From Bifidobacterium reuteri DSM 23975 (GTDB taxonomy: Bacteria; Actinomycetota; Actinomycetes; Actinomycetales; Bifidobacteriaceae): a DNA stretch of 64,000 bases. Below are positions 37,726 through 46,550 of the stretch, in pieces. How positions within the stretch are numbered: the stretch's first letter is position 1; every line of letters begins with the position of its first letter. The stretch is from positions 186,001 to 250,000 of the forward strand of contig NZ_JGZK01000001.1 of NCBI RefSeq assembly GCF_000741695.1, given 5' to 3'. A model generated the notes under the pieces. That model saw nothing but the letters and a program-made list of their open reading frames with translations, was not told the DNA's origin and made no database searches. A program made the translations under genes and the position numbers.

Positions 37726-37831
37726 CGGGAATTATTTGCGCTGGACAGCAGTGAGTGCAAATAATTCCCACCCAAGCCGTTTATTTCGGGAAATCGTTGC
37801 GCTGATGGTTGATGAGCGCAAGTAATTCCCG
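37726..37831. repeat. Intergenic palindrome E, tandem pair of hairpins
   Basis: Hairpin 1: CGGGAATTATTTGCGCT (37726-37742) with AGTGCAAATAATTCCC (37754-37769). Hairpin 2: CGGGAAATCGTTGCGCT (37787-37803) with AGCGCAAGTAATTCCCG (37815-37831). All four arms are versions of one 17-base word. It fills much of the 300-base spacer between ridA and plsC. No T-run is seen. Confidence 0.85.
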
Positions 37832-37933
37832 CGTGCGCCGGAAACAGGGGTGTGCAGACGGCCGAACGGATTGTCCGCGCAACGATTAACGATGTGCGCC
37901 GATTCGGCAGGGGAACGTGCAACAATAGTGGTC

Positions 37934-38851
37934 ATGGCATCCAAAGGAAAACCGTCACCGCGTTCGGCCGTGAGCCCGCTCAGTGACGCGCAGGTCGCGA
38001 CACTCGGCCAGCGGCATCAACTTGTAGACCCCATGCACGATTTCCCCACCGGTCCGGGGCGCAAGGCCAAACTCGACGAAATCAACGCGCAGAATCCCAA
38101 GGCCACCAAGCGTCTGCTCACCGGAGTGGATGTGGTGTTCCGCGCCAGCTGCAAGACGCGCGCATGGGGGCTGGAGCAGGTGCCCGAAGATGGGCCGTTC
38201 ATCACCGCAGCCAGCCATATAACCATGTTCGACGTGTTCGTGCCGATGGCGAGTCTATTCCACATGGGTCGTCGCCCGCGATACATGGCCAAGGCGGAGA
38301 TGGCGAAGTGGCCGTTAATTGGCAAATGGTTCCAATTGGTCGGCATGCAGCCGGTGCAACGACATTCCGGCAAGGCCAAGCAGATTGAGGAGACGTCCAT
38401 TGACATTCTTACTTCCGGTCGTCCGTTGACGGTCTGGCCGGAGGGCACGGTGACCCGTGACCCGAAGAAATGGGTGATGAGCATCAAGGAAGGCGTGGGG
38501 TATATCGCTTTGGAATCCTCGCGCAGACTCGGGCATCAGGTCCCGTTGTATCCCGCAGTGACGTGGGGTGCGGCATCCATCAACCATTGGTGGCCGTGGC
38601 CGCGCAAGAATGTGGTCATGTGCTATGACCATGCGCTTGACTATGCCGATTTGCTCGAGGATATGGACTCTTGGGGCGAAGAGCCGCCAGCCGAATTGGT
38701 GGACGAACTGATGTGGCGCGTGCTCAAGCGCATGAATACTGTATTGTCCGAGATTCGTGGCGAACAGTTCCCCGCTGAAGGCTACTGGGACTATCGGAGC
38801 ATGTCCCGCAAGCCGTGGCCTGAAGCTGGTGGCCCTTTCCCGGCGCAGTAA
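37934..38851 (+). CDS. plsC: 1-acylglycerol-3-phosphate O-acyltransferase (PlsC family)
   Basis: A 305-residue enzyme of the LPLAT family that adds the second acyl chain in phosphatidic acid synthesis. The catalytic HX4D is His95-ITMF-Asp100 (AASHITMFDVFV); the substrate-binding block WPEGTVTRDPKKW is the family's motif III. A further Pro-rich segment (VPLYPAVTWGA) is motif IV. The start is the ATG of MASKGKPSPR. It precedes gpsA, which makes the glycerol-3-phosphate the pathway needs, with the duplicated gpsA 5' end between. Confidence 0.92.
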   Translation: MASKGKPSPRSAVSPLSDAQVATLGQRHQLVDPMHDFPTGPGRKAKLDEINAQNPKATKRLLTGVDVVFRASCKTRAWGLEQVPEDGPFITAASHITMFDVFVPMASLFHMGRRPRYMAKAEMAKWPLIGKWFQLVGMQPVQRHSGKAKQIEETSIDILTSGRPLTVWPEGTVTRDPKKWVMSIKEGVGYIALESSRRLGHQVPLYPAVTWGAASINHWWPWPRKNVVMCYDHALDYADLLEDMDSWGEEPPAELVDELMWRVLKRMNTVLSEIRGEQFPAEGYWDYRSMSRKPWPEAGGPFPAQ

Positions 38852-38875
38852 GCGACAAGCAAAGGAGTCAATATC

Positions 38876-38932
38876 ATGGGTAAGAACATAACCGTACTAG
38901 GTGCAGGAGCATGGGGCGGAGCCGTTAGGTAG
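38876..38932 (+). pseudogene. Outer copy of the gpsA 5' end (18-codon fragment)
   Basis: Reads MGKNITVLGAGAWGGAVR and a TAG stop. The first 14 codons match gpsA, with third-base differences and one Lys/Asn change; the ribosome site (AAAGGAG) is copied too (38852-38917 against 39009-39075). It ends in the palindrome TAGACAGTCC-GGT-GGACTGTCTA, whose TAG is the stop. It keeps the original 24-base spacing to plsC. Confidence 0.9.
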
Positions 38933-38952
38933 ACAGTCCGGTGGACTGTCTA
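38930..38952. repeat. Palindrome at the head of the insert between the gpsA copies
   Basis: TAGACAGTCC-GGT-GGACTGTCTA, 10-base perfect arms. It shares GACAGTCC-NNN-GGACTGTC with the ppa-end palindrome. The rest of the insert (to 39008) is 56 bases of GC-rich sequence with no ORF of note. Confidence 0.88.
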
Positions 38953-39033
38953 TAGGCGACGCCTGAGCGAGGCGATAGCCGAGTGAGGGTAGGAATATAG
39001 CACCCCATGCGACAGACGAAGGAGTAAAACATC

Positions 39034-40034
39034 ATGGGTAACAATATAACCGTACTTGGTGCAGGAGCATGGGGTACCACCTTCGGCCAGGTTCTGGCGG
39101 ATGCCGGCAACGCCGTGACCATGTGGGCGATCGAACCGGAGATCGTGGAGGGCATCCGTGACCACCACCGCAACGCGGTTCGTCTGCCTGTCGTGGAACA
39201 GCTGCCGGACAACATGACCGCGACCGGCGATCGTGCCGATGCCGTCAAGGACGCCGACATCGTGGTGGTGGCCATCGCCGCGCAGTTCGCGCGTGTGGCG
39301 CTCGCCGAGTTCAAGGATCTGATTCCCGAGGACGCCATTGTGGTGAGCCTGATGAAGGGCATCGAACGCAACACCAACAAGCGCATGGATGAAGTGGTGC
39401 GTGAGACGCTCGATCTGCCGGCAGAACGGTTCGCCGCCATTTCCGGCCCGAACCTGTCCAAGGAGATCGCATTGCGCAACCCTGCCGCCACCGTGGTGGG
39501 TTGCGCGGATATCGAGAATGCGCGCAAGGTCGCTGAAGCCTGCACCACGGCTTATTTCAAGCCATTCGTCACCACTGATGTGATCGGTCTGGAGATGTGC
39601 GGCAGCCTGAAGAATGTGACTGCGCTCGCCGTGGGTATGGCGCGCGGTGCCGGATACGGCGAGAACACGGCCGCCATGATCGAGACCCGTGGCCTTGCCG
39701 AGCTGACCGCGTTGGGCGCGGCCGCAGGCGCCGATCCGAAGACCTTCGCCGGTCTCGCCGGTGTGGGTGATCTGATTGCCACCTGTGGTTCGCCCCTTTC
39801 CCGCAATTACACGTTCGGCTCGAACCTCGGCAAAGGCCTGAGCGTGGAGGAGGCCACCAAGGTGAGCAATGGTGTGGCCGAAGGCGTACCTACCACCGAT
39901 GCGTGGTGGCGTTGGGCAAGCAGCTGGGTGTGCCGACCCCGTTGGCGTATCAGATGAGCCGCGTGCTCAACGAAGGCATTTCTTGCGCTGAAATGCTGGC
40001 CGGATTGTTTGGTAGTGAGGTCACGGCCGAGTAG
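39034..40034 (+). pseudogene. gpsA: Glycerol-3-phosphate dehydrogenase GpsA, 3' frameshift
   Basis: Encodes the NAD(P)-dependent enzyme that reduces dihydroxyacetone phosphate to glycerol 3-phosphate for phospholipids. The Rossmann motif GAGAWGTTFGQVLADAG, KGIE, the catalytic Lys in GLEMCGSLKNVTALAVGMA, and RNYTFGSNLGKG are all intact. Near 39900 the frame breaks: after EGVPTTD the sequence GATGCGTGG should be GATGCCGTGG. One missing C makes 40 or so codons shift into WWRWASSWVC and an early TGA at 39955. In the original frame the end would be GVPTPLAYQMSRVLNEGI and on to GSEVTAE, TAG at 40032-40034. The gene is normally essential, so this is either a sequence error or a very recent mutation. 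Confidence 0.9.
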
Positions 40035-40191
40035 GCTACCTATAGGTTGATGCCGTTAGGGCGGATTCCGGTTGCCGTCGGCAAGGCTTCGACGGCGGTC
40101 GGGTTCCGGCTGCATGGCATCCACAGGTTTGATTCGACTGCCGAGGCGGTTGCGCATGCTGAAAGCCGCGGCGGTATTGCAAAGGATGGTT

Positions 40192-41388
40192 ATGGCCAAG
40201 AAGCGTATTGTGGTTCTCTACGGCGGACGTGCAGACGAGCATTCGATTTCATGCATCTCCACGGCCGGAGTGCTCAATGCATTGGACACTGAACGTTTTG
40301 AACCGATTCCGGTCGGCATCACCAAGGACGGCACGTGGATCGTCAACGGTGAGGATCCACGCGGTTGGGCGCTTGACGGCGGTGAGCTGCCGACCGTGAA
40401 GGTCACGTCGGAATCCCGCCCGGTGCTGATTGACCCGTCTCGTGGCAAGGATGGTTTCTTCGCAGGCGAACCGGAGCATCTGAGTGGTGCGCAAAGTGGC
40501 GACGCCGGCTTCGGCACCGGTTTCGTCAGTCTGAATGATCCTGAGGAGCATCATGTGCTGACTTCGCTCGGCCATGTGGATGCGGTATTGCCGGTGCTGC
40601 ACGGTCCCTATGGCGAAGACGGCACGGTGCAAGGCCTGCTGGAGATGATGGGTGTGCCGTATGTGGGTTGCGGCGTGTTCGCTTCGGCGGCCTGCATGGA
40701 TAAGCACTACACCAAGATCGTGCTCAACGCCGCCGGCATCCCCACCGCGCCCGGCATCATGGTGGATGCGCGCAATTTCACTGCGGCGGATGTGCTCGCC
40801 CAGGTCGAGGCCGCGGATCTCGCGTACCCGCTGTTCGTCAAGCCCTCCCGCGCTGGCTCCAGCTTCGGCGTGACCAAGGTCGAGCAGGCGGAGGACTCCG
40901 AGACGCAGCAGGACCTCTTGGCCGCAGCCGTCGCCACGGCCGGTGAGCATGACTGGAAGGTGCTGATCGAACAGGGAATCGACGGCCGCGAGGTCGAATG
41001 TGCGGTGCTGTGCCCGAAGGCCGGCGAGGAGCCGGAGGCCAGCTGGCCGGGCGAGATCGTGCTTGATCATCAGGACGATGACCAGTTCTACGATTTCGAC
41101 TCCAAGTACATGGATGCCTCCGCAAGCCATGTCGAGGTGCCCGCCAACCTGCCGGTCAGCGTGCTTGAGGATGTGCGCGATGTGGCCCGCCGCGCCTTCA
41201 AGGCCGTGGACGGTGCCGGTCTGAGCCGTGTGGACACGTTCGTGACGGCCGACGGCACGGTGATGGTCAACGAGATCAACACGATGCCTGGTTTCACGCC
41301 GATCTCCATGTATCCCAAGGCCTGGGAGGCCACCGGTGTGAACTACACCGAGCTCATCACCCGCCTCATCGAAGGCGTGCTGCGGTAG
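40192..41388 (+). CDS. ddl: D-alanine--D-alanine ligase
   Basis: A 398-residue ATP-grasp enzyme that makes the D-Ala-D-Ala end of peptidoglycan precursors. The N-terminal loop is LYGGRADEHSISCIS; the DKHYTK and AGIPTAPG segments follow, then FVKPSRAGSSFGV (ATP loop), DGREVECAVL and finally VDTFVTADGTVMVNEINTMPGFT, with the metal-binding residues. The start is the ATG six bases after AAAGG, not the longer frame upstream. It follows gpsA by about 160 bases on the same strand. Confidence 0.95.
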   Translation: MAKKRIVVLYGGRADEHSISCISTAGVLNALDTERFEPIPVGITKDGTWIVNGEDPRGWALDGGELPTVKVTSESRPVLIDPSRGKDGFFAGEPEHLSGAQSGDAGFGTGFVSLNDPEEHHVLTSLGHVDAVLPVLHGPYGEDGTVQGLLEMMGVPYVGCGVFASAACMDKHYTKIVLNAAGIPTAPGIMVDARNFTAADVLAQVEAADLAYPLFVKPSRAGSSFGVTKVEQAEDSETQQDLLAAAVATAGEHDWKVLIEQGIDGREVECAVLCPKAGEEPEASWPGEIVLDHQDDDQFYDFDSKYMDASASHVEVPANLPVSVLEDVRDVARRAFKAVDGAGLSRVDTFVTADGTVMVNEINTMPGFTPISMYPKAWEATGVNYTELITRLIEGVLR

Positions 41389-41517
41389 TCCTTGCCAATC
41401 CCCGTGGCCTGTCCTCGTCGTTGTCTGATCGTCGGATTATCTGCGCAGTTGGATTGCTGATGGACTGCTGATGGGATGGTCACGTTACACCGAATGCCAA
41501 ATCAAAGGAGTCTGACT

Positions 41518-41850
41518 ATGATTCTGGTCACTACCACGCCGTCCGTGGACGGATATGTCATCACCAATTACCAAGGCATTGTGTTCGGCGAGGTGGTTGC
41601 CGGCGTGAACATGTTCAAGGACATCGGCGCGGGATTCCGCAACATGTTCGGTGGACGTAGTCAGGGTTATGAGGAGGAGTTGACCAACGCCCGCAACGAG
41701 GCGATTGCGGAGATGCAGCAGCGTGCTGAGGCGTTGGGTGCGCATGCGGTGGTCGGTGTGGATGTCGATTACGAGGTGCTTGGTACGGACGGCTCCATGT
41801 TGATGGTCACCGCTTCCGGCACCGCTGTGCAGCTCTCGCGCAGGGGGTGA
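41518..41850 (+). CDS. UPF0145/YbjQ-family protein
   Basis: A 110-residue protein of the YbjQ family: [57 protein letters not shown] and [18 protein letters not shown] are the family's successive signatures. It forms pentameric or larger rings in known members. The role is not settled (possibly heavy-metal or envelope stress). AAAGGAG precedes the ATG. The downstream spacer is repeat-laden. Confidence 0.9.
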   Translation: MILVTTTPSVDGYVITNYQGIVFGEVVAGVNMFKDIGAGFRNMFGGRSQGYEEELTNARNEAIAEMQQRAEALGAHAVVGVDVDYEVLGTDGSMLMVTASGTAVQLSRRG

Positions 41851-41887
41851 AGCGGCAGTCCGCGACAGTCTGTCTGGATTCGCCGCG

Positions 41888-41983
41888 GCATCCGTCGGTG
41901 ATTCTCCGGGGAGTCGCTAAGTCCCGCCGAGGCTTGTTGCGGCATTCGTAGGCAATTCTCCGGCGATCCGCTAAGTCCCACCC
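41888..41983 (+). repeat. Direct duplication downstream of the UPF0145 gene
   Basis: A 43-base unit, CGGCATCCGTCGGTGATTCT and on to CTAAGTCCCGCC, at about 41888-41931 returns at 41941-41983 with scattered changes. It ends in CTAAGTCCCNCC both times. Beyond it, to 42148, is GC-rich sequence with no gene. Confidence 0.75.
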
Positions 41984-42148
41984 CGTCGAGACACTGTGTG
42001 GGGCTTTGTCGTGGTGGCTCGTATTCGGTTTGCTTGCCATTGCATGATGCGCACGAGCCGTGGCGACTGAGGCGGTCCGTCGGGCGACCTGTCTGGGGAC
42101 AAGCCTTGCCGGGGCAAAACCTCGGTCGTGGTGGGTTTCTGCCCCGCT

Positions 42149-42995
42149 GACGGGTTGTGAGTGGGCTGTGAGCGGGGTGTTTCCTTTACACGGCCGAGGT
42201 TTTGCTTCGCTGAGGGGTGACTGGCGGAGCTTTTTCTCTGTCGGTCCGTGGTTTTGCTTCGCTGGCGGGCTGTGAGCGGGGTGTGGTCCCGGTTGGCCCG
42301 AGGATTTGCCTCGCTGGCGTGTTGCGGGTGAGGCGGGATGCCGGTCGGCTTAAGGTTTTGCTTCGCTGACGGGCTGTGAGTGGGTGGAATGTCGGCTGGG
42401 TCGAGGTTTTGCTCCGCTGAGAGATGGCTGGCGGAGCTTTTTCTCTGCCGGCCCAAGGTTCTGCCCCGCTGACGAGCCATGAGCGGGGCGGATGTGTGAT
42501 TGGCCCGAGGTTTTGCTTCGCTGGCAGGCTGTGAGCGGGGTGTTTCCTTGGTGGAGTCGTGGATTTGCTTCGCTGAGAGGCGGTGAGCGGGGCGGATTAT
42601 GGGTTGGTCCGAGGTTTTGCTCCGCTGACGGGCTGTGAGTGAGGTGGGTCATCGGTCAATCCGAGGTTTTGCTTCGCTTGGGGATGATTGGTGGGGTTGT
42701 TTCTCGGTTGGCTAGAGGTTTTGCTCCGCTGGCGGGTTGTGAGCGGGGTGAATTACAGGTAGAGCCGAGTATATGCCTCGCTGGTGGGCGGTAGGAGGGG
42801 TGTTTCCTTGACGCGGCCGAGGTTTTGCTTCGCTTGGGGATGATTGGCGGGGTTATTTCTTGATTGGCCCAAGGTTTTGCCTCGCTGGCGGGCTGTGAGT
42901 GGGGTGTAGTCCCGGTTGGTCCGAGGTTTTGCTTCGCTGAGGGATGATTGGTGGGGTTGTTTCTCGCTTGGCTAGAGGTTTTGCCTCGATAGTGA
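42149..42995 (+). repeat. 52-bp direct repeat array 2 (about 17 copies)
   Basis: Cores of CCGAGGTTTTGCTTCGCTGA or close variants lie near 42149, 42192, 42247, 42298, 42351, 42401, 42454, 42505, 42558, 42609, 42661, 42713, 42764, 42817, 42870, 42920 and 42972; the last 16 average 52 bases apart. The linking half (GGGCTGTGAGCGGGGTGTTT-like) is also partly conserved. The units are the same as in the array at 20775-21165 and in the same orientation. Confidence 0.92.
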
Positions 42996-43010
42996 CCTGT
43001 GATCAGAAGT

Positions 43011-43495
43011 GACCAGAAGTCCGTTGACGAATGACTGACTCTCAGACCCTCTTCACGTGCCAGCTCGTCCTGTAATGACGGACACGCTATGCGCGCGGCC
43101 CGTTGGTTTGCCTGTCGTCGCGCGTTGCCTGCAAGCAGCTCTGTTGTCTGCTTCGCGGCAACGCTTCGACAAGAAGGCACAGCATAATCAACGAGTTTCT
43201 GACGCAGGAGAGCCGGATACCAGAGAGAGTTGTAGAGAGAGTCGCTGTAATACCCAGCAATATTGACGCATCATCGTCGAGCGTCACTAATTCACTTGTA
43301 GTTTCCTTTTATTCAGCATCCGTACCGCAAACGGCGAACACCGTTCACTTTCACGCCAGTGTCGGGACAGATAAGCCTCATACCTTCTTGCCTTGGAATT
43401 ATGGGCCGCGCGAATACAGCGCGAATCGATGCCCCGACTCCCAGGGTTCGGCCCCGCTGACCGGATCTGGATGTGCGTTGAGAAAAAGGAACATC
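43011..43495. other. Spacer and leader upstream of the ABC importer
   Basis: No gene with a ribosome site. The spacer follows the last repeat of the array and includes the predicted promoter at 43262-43290, giving a leader of about 200 bases with no obvious riboswitch fold. Confidence 0.5.
43262..43290 (+). promoter_or_regulatory. Candidate promoter of the ABC importer operon
   Basis: TTGACG (43262-43267) and ACTAAT (43285-43290) with 17 bases between. The -10 is only a four-of-six match. Confidence 0.4.
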
Positions 43496-44662
43496 ATGAA
43501 GAACCTGCGTAAGATTGCGGCTGGCGCCATCGCCGCCGTGCTGGCGTTCTCGATGGCCGCCTGCGGCTCGTCGACCGCCTCCAACAGCTCTGACTCCGCT
43601 TCCACCGGCAAGTCCGTGAAGGTCAACGAGAAGTCCGCCAAGGCCACCTCCCTTGCCGACTTCGGCACTATGGACGACCTCGTCAAGGCCGCCGAAGAGG
43701 AAGGCGCCCTGAACGTCATCGCTCTGCCTCACGACTGGTCCAACTACGGCGAGGTCATCGAGACCTTCAAGAAGAAGTACCCGAAGATCAAGGTCACCGA
43801 GCTCAACCCGAACGCTTCCTCCAAGGAAGAGCTGGACGCCGCCAAGACCAACAAGGGCACCGACGCCGCTCCGGACGTCTTCGATGTCGGCCAGCAGATC
43901 GCCGCCACCTCCACCGATGCCTTCGCCCCGTACAAGGTGCAGGCCTGGGACAAGATCCCGGATGAGAACAAGGACGCCAACGGCGCCTACTACGCCGACT
44001 ACACCGGCATCATGTCCATCGGCTGGAACAAGGACAAGTACGGCGACATCTCCAAGCTCGAGGACCTGCTCGACCCGAAGTTCGCCGGCACCGTGGCCCT
44101 CAACGGCAAGCCCGCCGAGGCTGGCGCCGCCTTCAACGGCTACCTGATGATCAACCAGCTGGCTGGCGGCGACATCAACAACCTGCAGCCCGGCCTCGAC
44201 TTCTTCAAGAAGCTCAAGGACGCCGGCAACCTGACCACCGTTGACGTGACCAACGGCACCATCGACTCCGGCCAGACCGGTGTGGTCATGGACTGGACCT
44301 ACAACCAGGCCTCCTACAAGAAGGAACTGAAGTCCAAGGGCGTGAACTGGGAGTACAAGACCTTCCCGAAGGCCCAGGTCGTCAGCTACTACAACCAGGC
44401 CATCAACGTGGACGCCCCGCACCCGGCCGCCGCCCGCCTCTGGGAGGAGTACCTGTACTCCGCCGAAGCCCAGAACCTGTGGTTCAAGGGTGGTGCCAAC
44501 CCGGTCCTGCTCTCCTCCATGAAGGAAGACGGCACCGTGGATCAGGACACCCTGAAGGACGCCATCACCATCGAGGGCAAGCCGGTCTCCTACACCAACG
44601 ATGACGCCACCCGCATCACCGAGTGGCTCCAGAACAACTGGGACAAGACGATCGGCAACTGA
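43496..44662 (+). CDS. ABC importer solute-binding lipoprotein (polyamine/iron-type cluster)
   Basis: A 388-residue lipoprotein with lipobox MAACGSS (Cys23) and a Ser/Lys-rich spacer. The mature part is a two-lobed binding protein: EEGALNVIALPHDW, KKKYPKIKVTELNP, VFDVGQQIAA, and PKFAGTVALNGKPAEAG with YNQAINVDAPHPAAAR. The layout resembles the PotD/AfuA cluster. It heads a four-gene operon with two permeases and an ATPase. The substrate cannot be read from sequence; a small organic cation, thiamine-like compound or metal chelate is possible. AAAAGGA precedes the ATG. Codon choice is strongly biased to C-ending codons, a sign of high expression. Confidence 0.9.
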   Translation: MKNLRKIAAGAIAAVLAFSMAACGSSTASNSSDSASTGKSVKVNEKSAKATSLADFGTMDDLVKAAEEEGALNVIALPHDWSNYGEVIETFKKKYPKIKVTELNPNASSKEELDAAKTNKGTDAAPDVFDVGQQIAATSTDAFAPYKVQAWDKIPDENKDANGAYYADYTGIMSIGWNKDKYGDISKLEDLLDPKFAGTVALNGKPAEAGAAFNGYLMINQLAGGDINNLQPGLDFFKKLKDAGNLTTVDVTNGTIDSGQTGVVMDWTYNQASYKKELKSKGVNWEYKTFPKAQVVSYYNQAINVDAPHPAAARLWEEYLYSAEAQNLWFKGGANPVLLSSMKEDGTVDQDTLKDAITIEGKPVSYTNDDATRITEWLQNNWDKTIGN

Positions 44663-44712
44663 GCCGGACGCCCACGCTCAAGCCAATCAAAGGTAATTCA
44701 AGGTAATCACCT

Positions 44713-45645
44713 ATGACTGCTGCAATCGCACAGAACGGACCTGCCGCCGCCAAGGTGGCGGGTCCGTCCGCTAACTCCAGCTCTTCCACGCTGGCGCGCC
44801 ATCGTCAGGAACTCGGCACTTTCGCCGTCACCCTGCCGTTCTTCGCCTACACCGCGTGCTTCCTGCTCGCGCCGACCGTGATCGTGGTGATCGGTGCGTT
44901 CCAGACCCGTGACGGTGGATTCACGCTCGCCAACTTCAACAAGCTGTTCGAGCCCAACACGCTGTCCGCGTTCGTCACCTCCATCCTCGTGTCCATCGCG
45001 TCCTCGGTGATTGGCACCGTGGTCGGTGGCCTCGCCTCATACGCGCTGGTCATCGGAGCCAAGCCGAACGGTTTGATGCGTCGACTGGTTTCCGCCATCT
45101 CCTCCGTGCTCGCCCAGTTCGGTGGCGTGATGCTCGCCTTCGCGTTCATCGCCACCATCGGCATCAACGGTATCGGCACCATGCTCATCAAGACCCTGAC
45201 CGGTTTCACCGTGAACCCGAACTGGCTGAGCTCGCTGCCCGGCCTCGTGACCGTGTACTGCTACTTCCAGATCCCGCTGATGATCATCATCTTCCTGCCG
45301 GCAGTCGATTCGATCCGCCCGCAGTGGCGTGAGGCGTGCGAATCCCTGGGCGGCAACACATTCCAGTACTGGACGCGTGTGGCGCTGCCGATTCTGGCGC
45401 CTCGCTTCATCTCCGCGTTCCTGCTGCTGTTCGCGTCCGCGTTCTCCGCATACGCTACCGCAGCCGCACTGTTCTCCCAGCGTTCGATTCTGGTTCCGCT
45501 GATGATCCAGGGCGCCATGCGCAATGAGATGGATCCGAATCAGCAGGGCTTCGCCCAGGTGCTGGCGTTTGCAATGATCATCGTCGTGGCCATCGTCATG
45601 CTGTTGAGCCACGCTGTGGAAAAGAGGGCCGGACGTTGGCAGTGA
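44713..45645 (+). CDS. ABC importer permease 1 (PotB-like)
   Basis: A 310-residue inner-membrane permease with about six helices. The cytoplasmic EAA loop that docks on the ATPase is EACESLGGNTFQYWTRVALP. The N-terminal 35 residues are Ala/Ser-rich and variable. It is 50 bases downstream of the binding-protein gene and overlaps the next permease. Confidence 0.92.
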   Translation: MTAAIAQNGPAAAKVAGPSANSSSSTLARHRQELGTFAVTLPFFAYTACFLLAPTVIVVIGAFQTRDGGFTLANFNKLFEPNTLSAFVTSILVSIASSVIGTVVGGLASYALVIGAKPNGLMRRLVSAISSVLAQFGGVMLAFAFIATIGINGIGTMLIKTLTGFTVNPNWLSSLPGLVTVYCYFQIPLMIIIFLPAVDSIRPQWREACESLGGNTFQYWTRVALPILAPRFISAFLLLFASAFSAYATAAALFSQRSILVPLMIQGAMRNEMDPNQQGFAQVLAFAMIIVVAIVMLLSHAVEKRAGRWQ

Positions 45646-46544
45646 ATGAAACCTCCGCTACCGTGGCTACCGTGGCAGCCAAGTCCGCCATGGCCGGCGA
45701 AACCGGTACCAAGCCGCCGCAGCTGCGCGCAGCTCGCATCCGCAAGCAGAGCATCATCAAATTCGTGATTCTGTTCATCACGCTGGCGTTCCTGTTCGTG
45801 CCGCTGATAGCCATGCTGGTCTTCACGTTGCGCCACCCGTTGTCCGGTCGCTGGTCCGCCGCCCCGTGGATTGCGATTTTCACCGGCAACGGCGAATCGC
45901 TTGGAGCCGATCTGACGGTTCTGTGGCAAGGCATCGGCACCTCGCTCGCCCTGTGCGCGGTCACCGTGGTGATTATGCTGCTGCTGATGGTGCCGACCAT
46001 GGTCATTGTGCATATTCGCTCCAAGGCTCTGGAACGCGCGATTGAATGGGTGGCGACGCTGCCGCTGACCATTCCGGCCATTGTGCTCGTGGTGGGCCTG
46101 GGCCCGATTTATCGTTGGCTGTCCGCCGACGTGTTGAGCACCAACCCTATCTGGCTGTGCTTCGCCTACGTGATTCTGGTCATGCCGTTCGCCTTCCGCG
46201 CCATCGCCGTGGGACTCAACTCCATCGACGTCAAGACGCTGGTTGAGGCTTCGCGTTCGCTGGGCGCATCCTGGCCGAAGGTGTTCTTCCGCGTGATCAT
46301 CCCGAACCTGTGGCAGTCGATTCTGTCCGCATCGTTCATCTCCATCGCTGTGGTTCTGGGCGAATACACCGTCGCCTCGCTGCTCGGCCGCATGAACCTG
46401 CAGGTCGCGCTGTACCAGCTCGGCCAGTCCAATTCTCAGATCTCCACCGCCATGTCGCTGCTTGCTTTGCTGTTCGGCGTGGTGCTGCTTGTTGCGCTCG
46501 ACCTGATCTCCGATGCGATGCGCAAGACAAGGGAAGGTAAGTAA
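45636..46544 (+). CDS. ABC importer permease 2 (PotC-like)
   Basis: A 302-residue permease with about six helices and the EAA loop EASRSLGASWPKVFFRVIIP. It begins inside the end of permease 1. A TTG seven bases after GAGGG is used; a GTG two codons later in the same frame is the alternative. Confidence 0.9.
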   Translation: MAVNETSATVATVAAKSAMAGETGTKPPQLRAARIRKQSIIKFVILFITLAFLFVPLIAMLVFTLRHPLSGRWSAAPWIAIFTGNGESLGADLTVLWQGIGTSLALCAVTVVIMLLLMVPTMVIVHIRSKALERAIEWVATLPLTIPAIVLVVGLGPIYRWLSADVLSTNPIWLCFAYVILVMPFAFRAIAVGLNSIDVKTLVEASRSLGASWPKVFFRVIIPNLWQSILSASFISIAVVLGEYTVASLLGRMNLQVALYQLGQSNSQISTAMSLLALLFGVVLLVALDLISDAMRKTREGK

Positions 46545-46550
46545 TCCATC

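Noticed and set aside
41971..43180. Repeat-protein genes antisense to the 52-bp array (motifs like SAKQNLG, SEAKPRA and RSKTSG)
   Set aside because: The three peptide types are one DNA word read in three frames as the 52-base period shifts frame. There is no ribosome site and no conserved protein.
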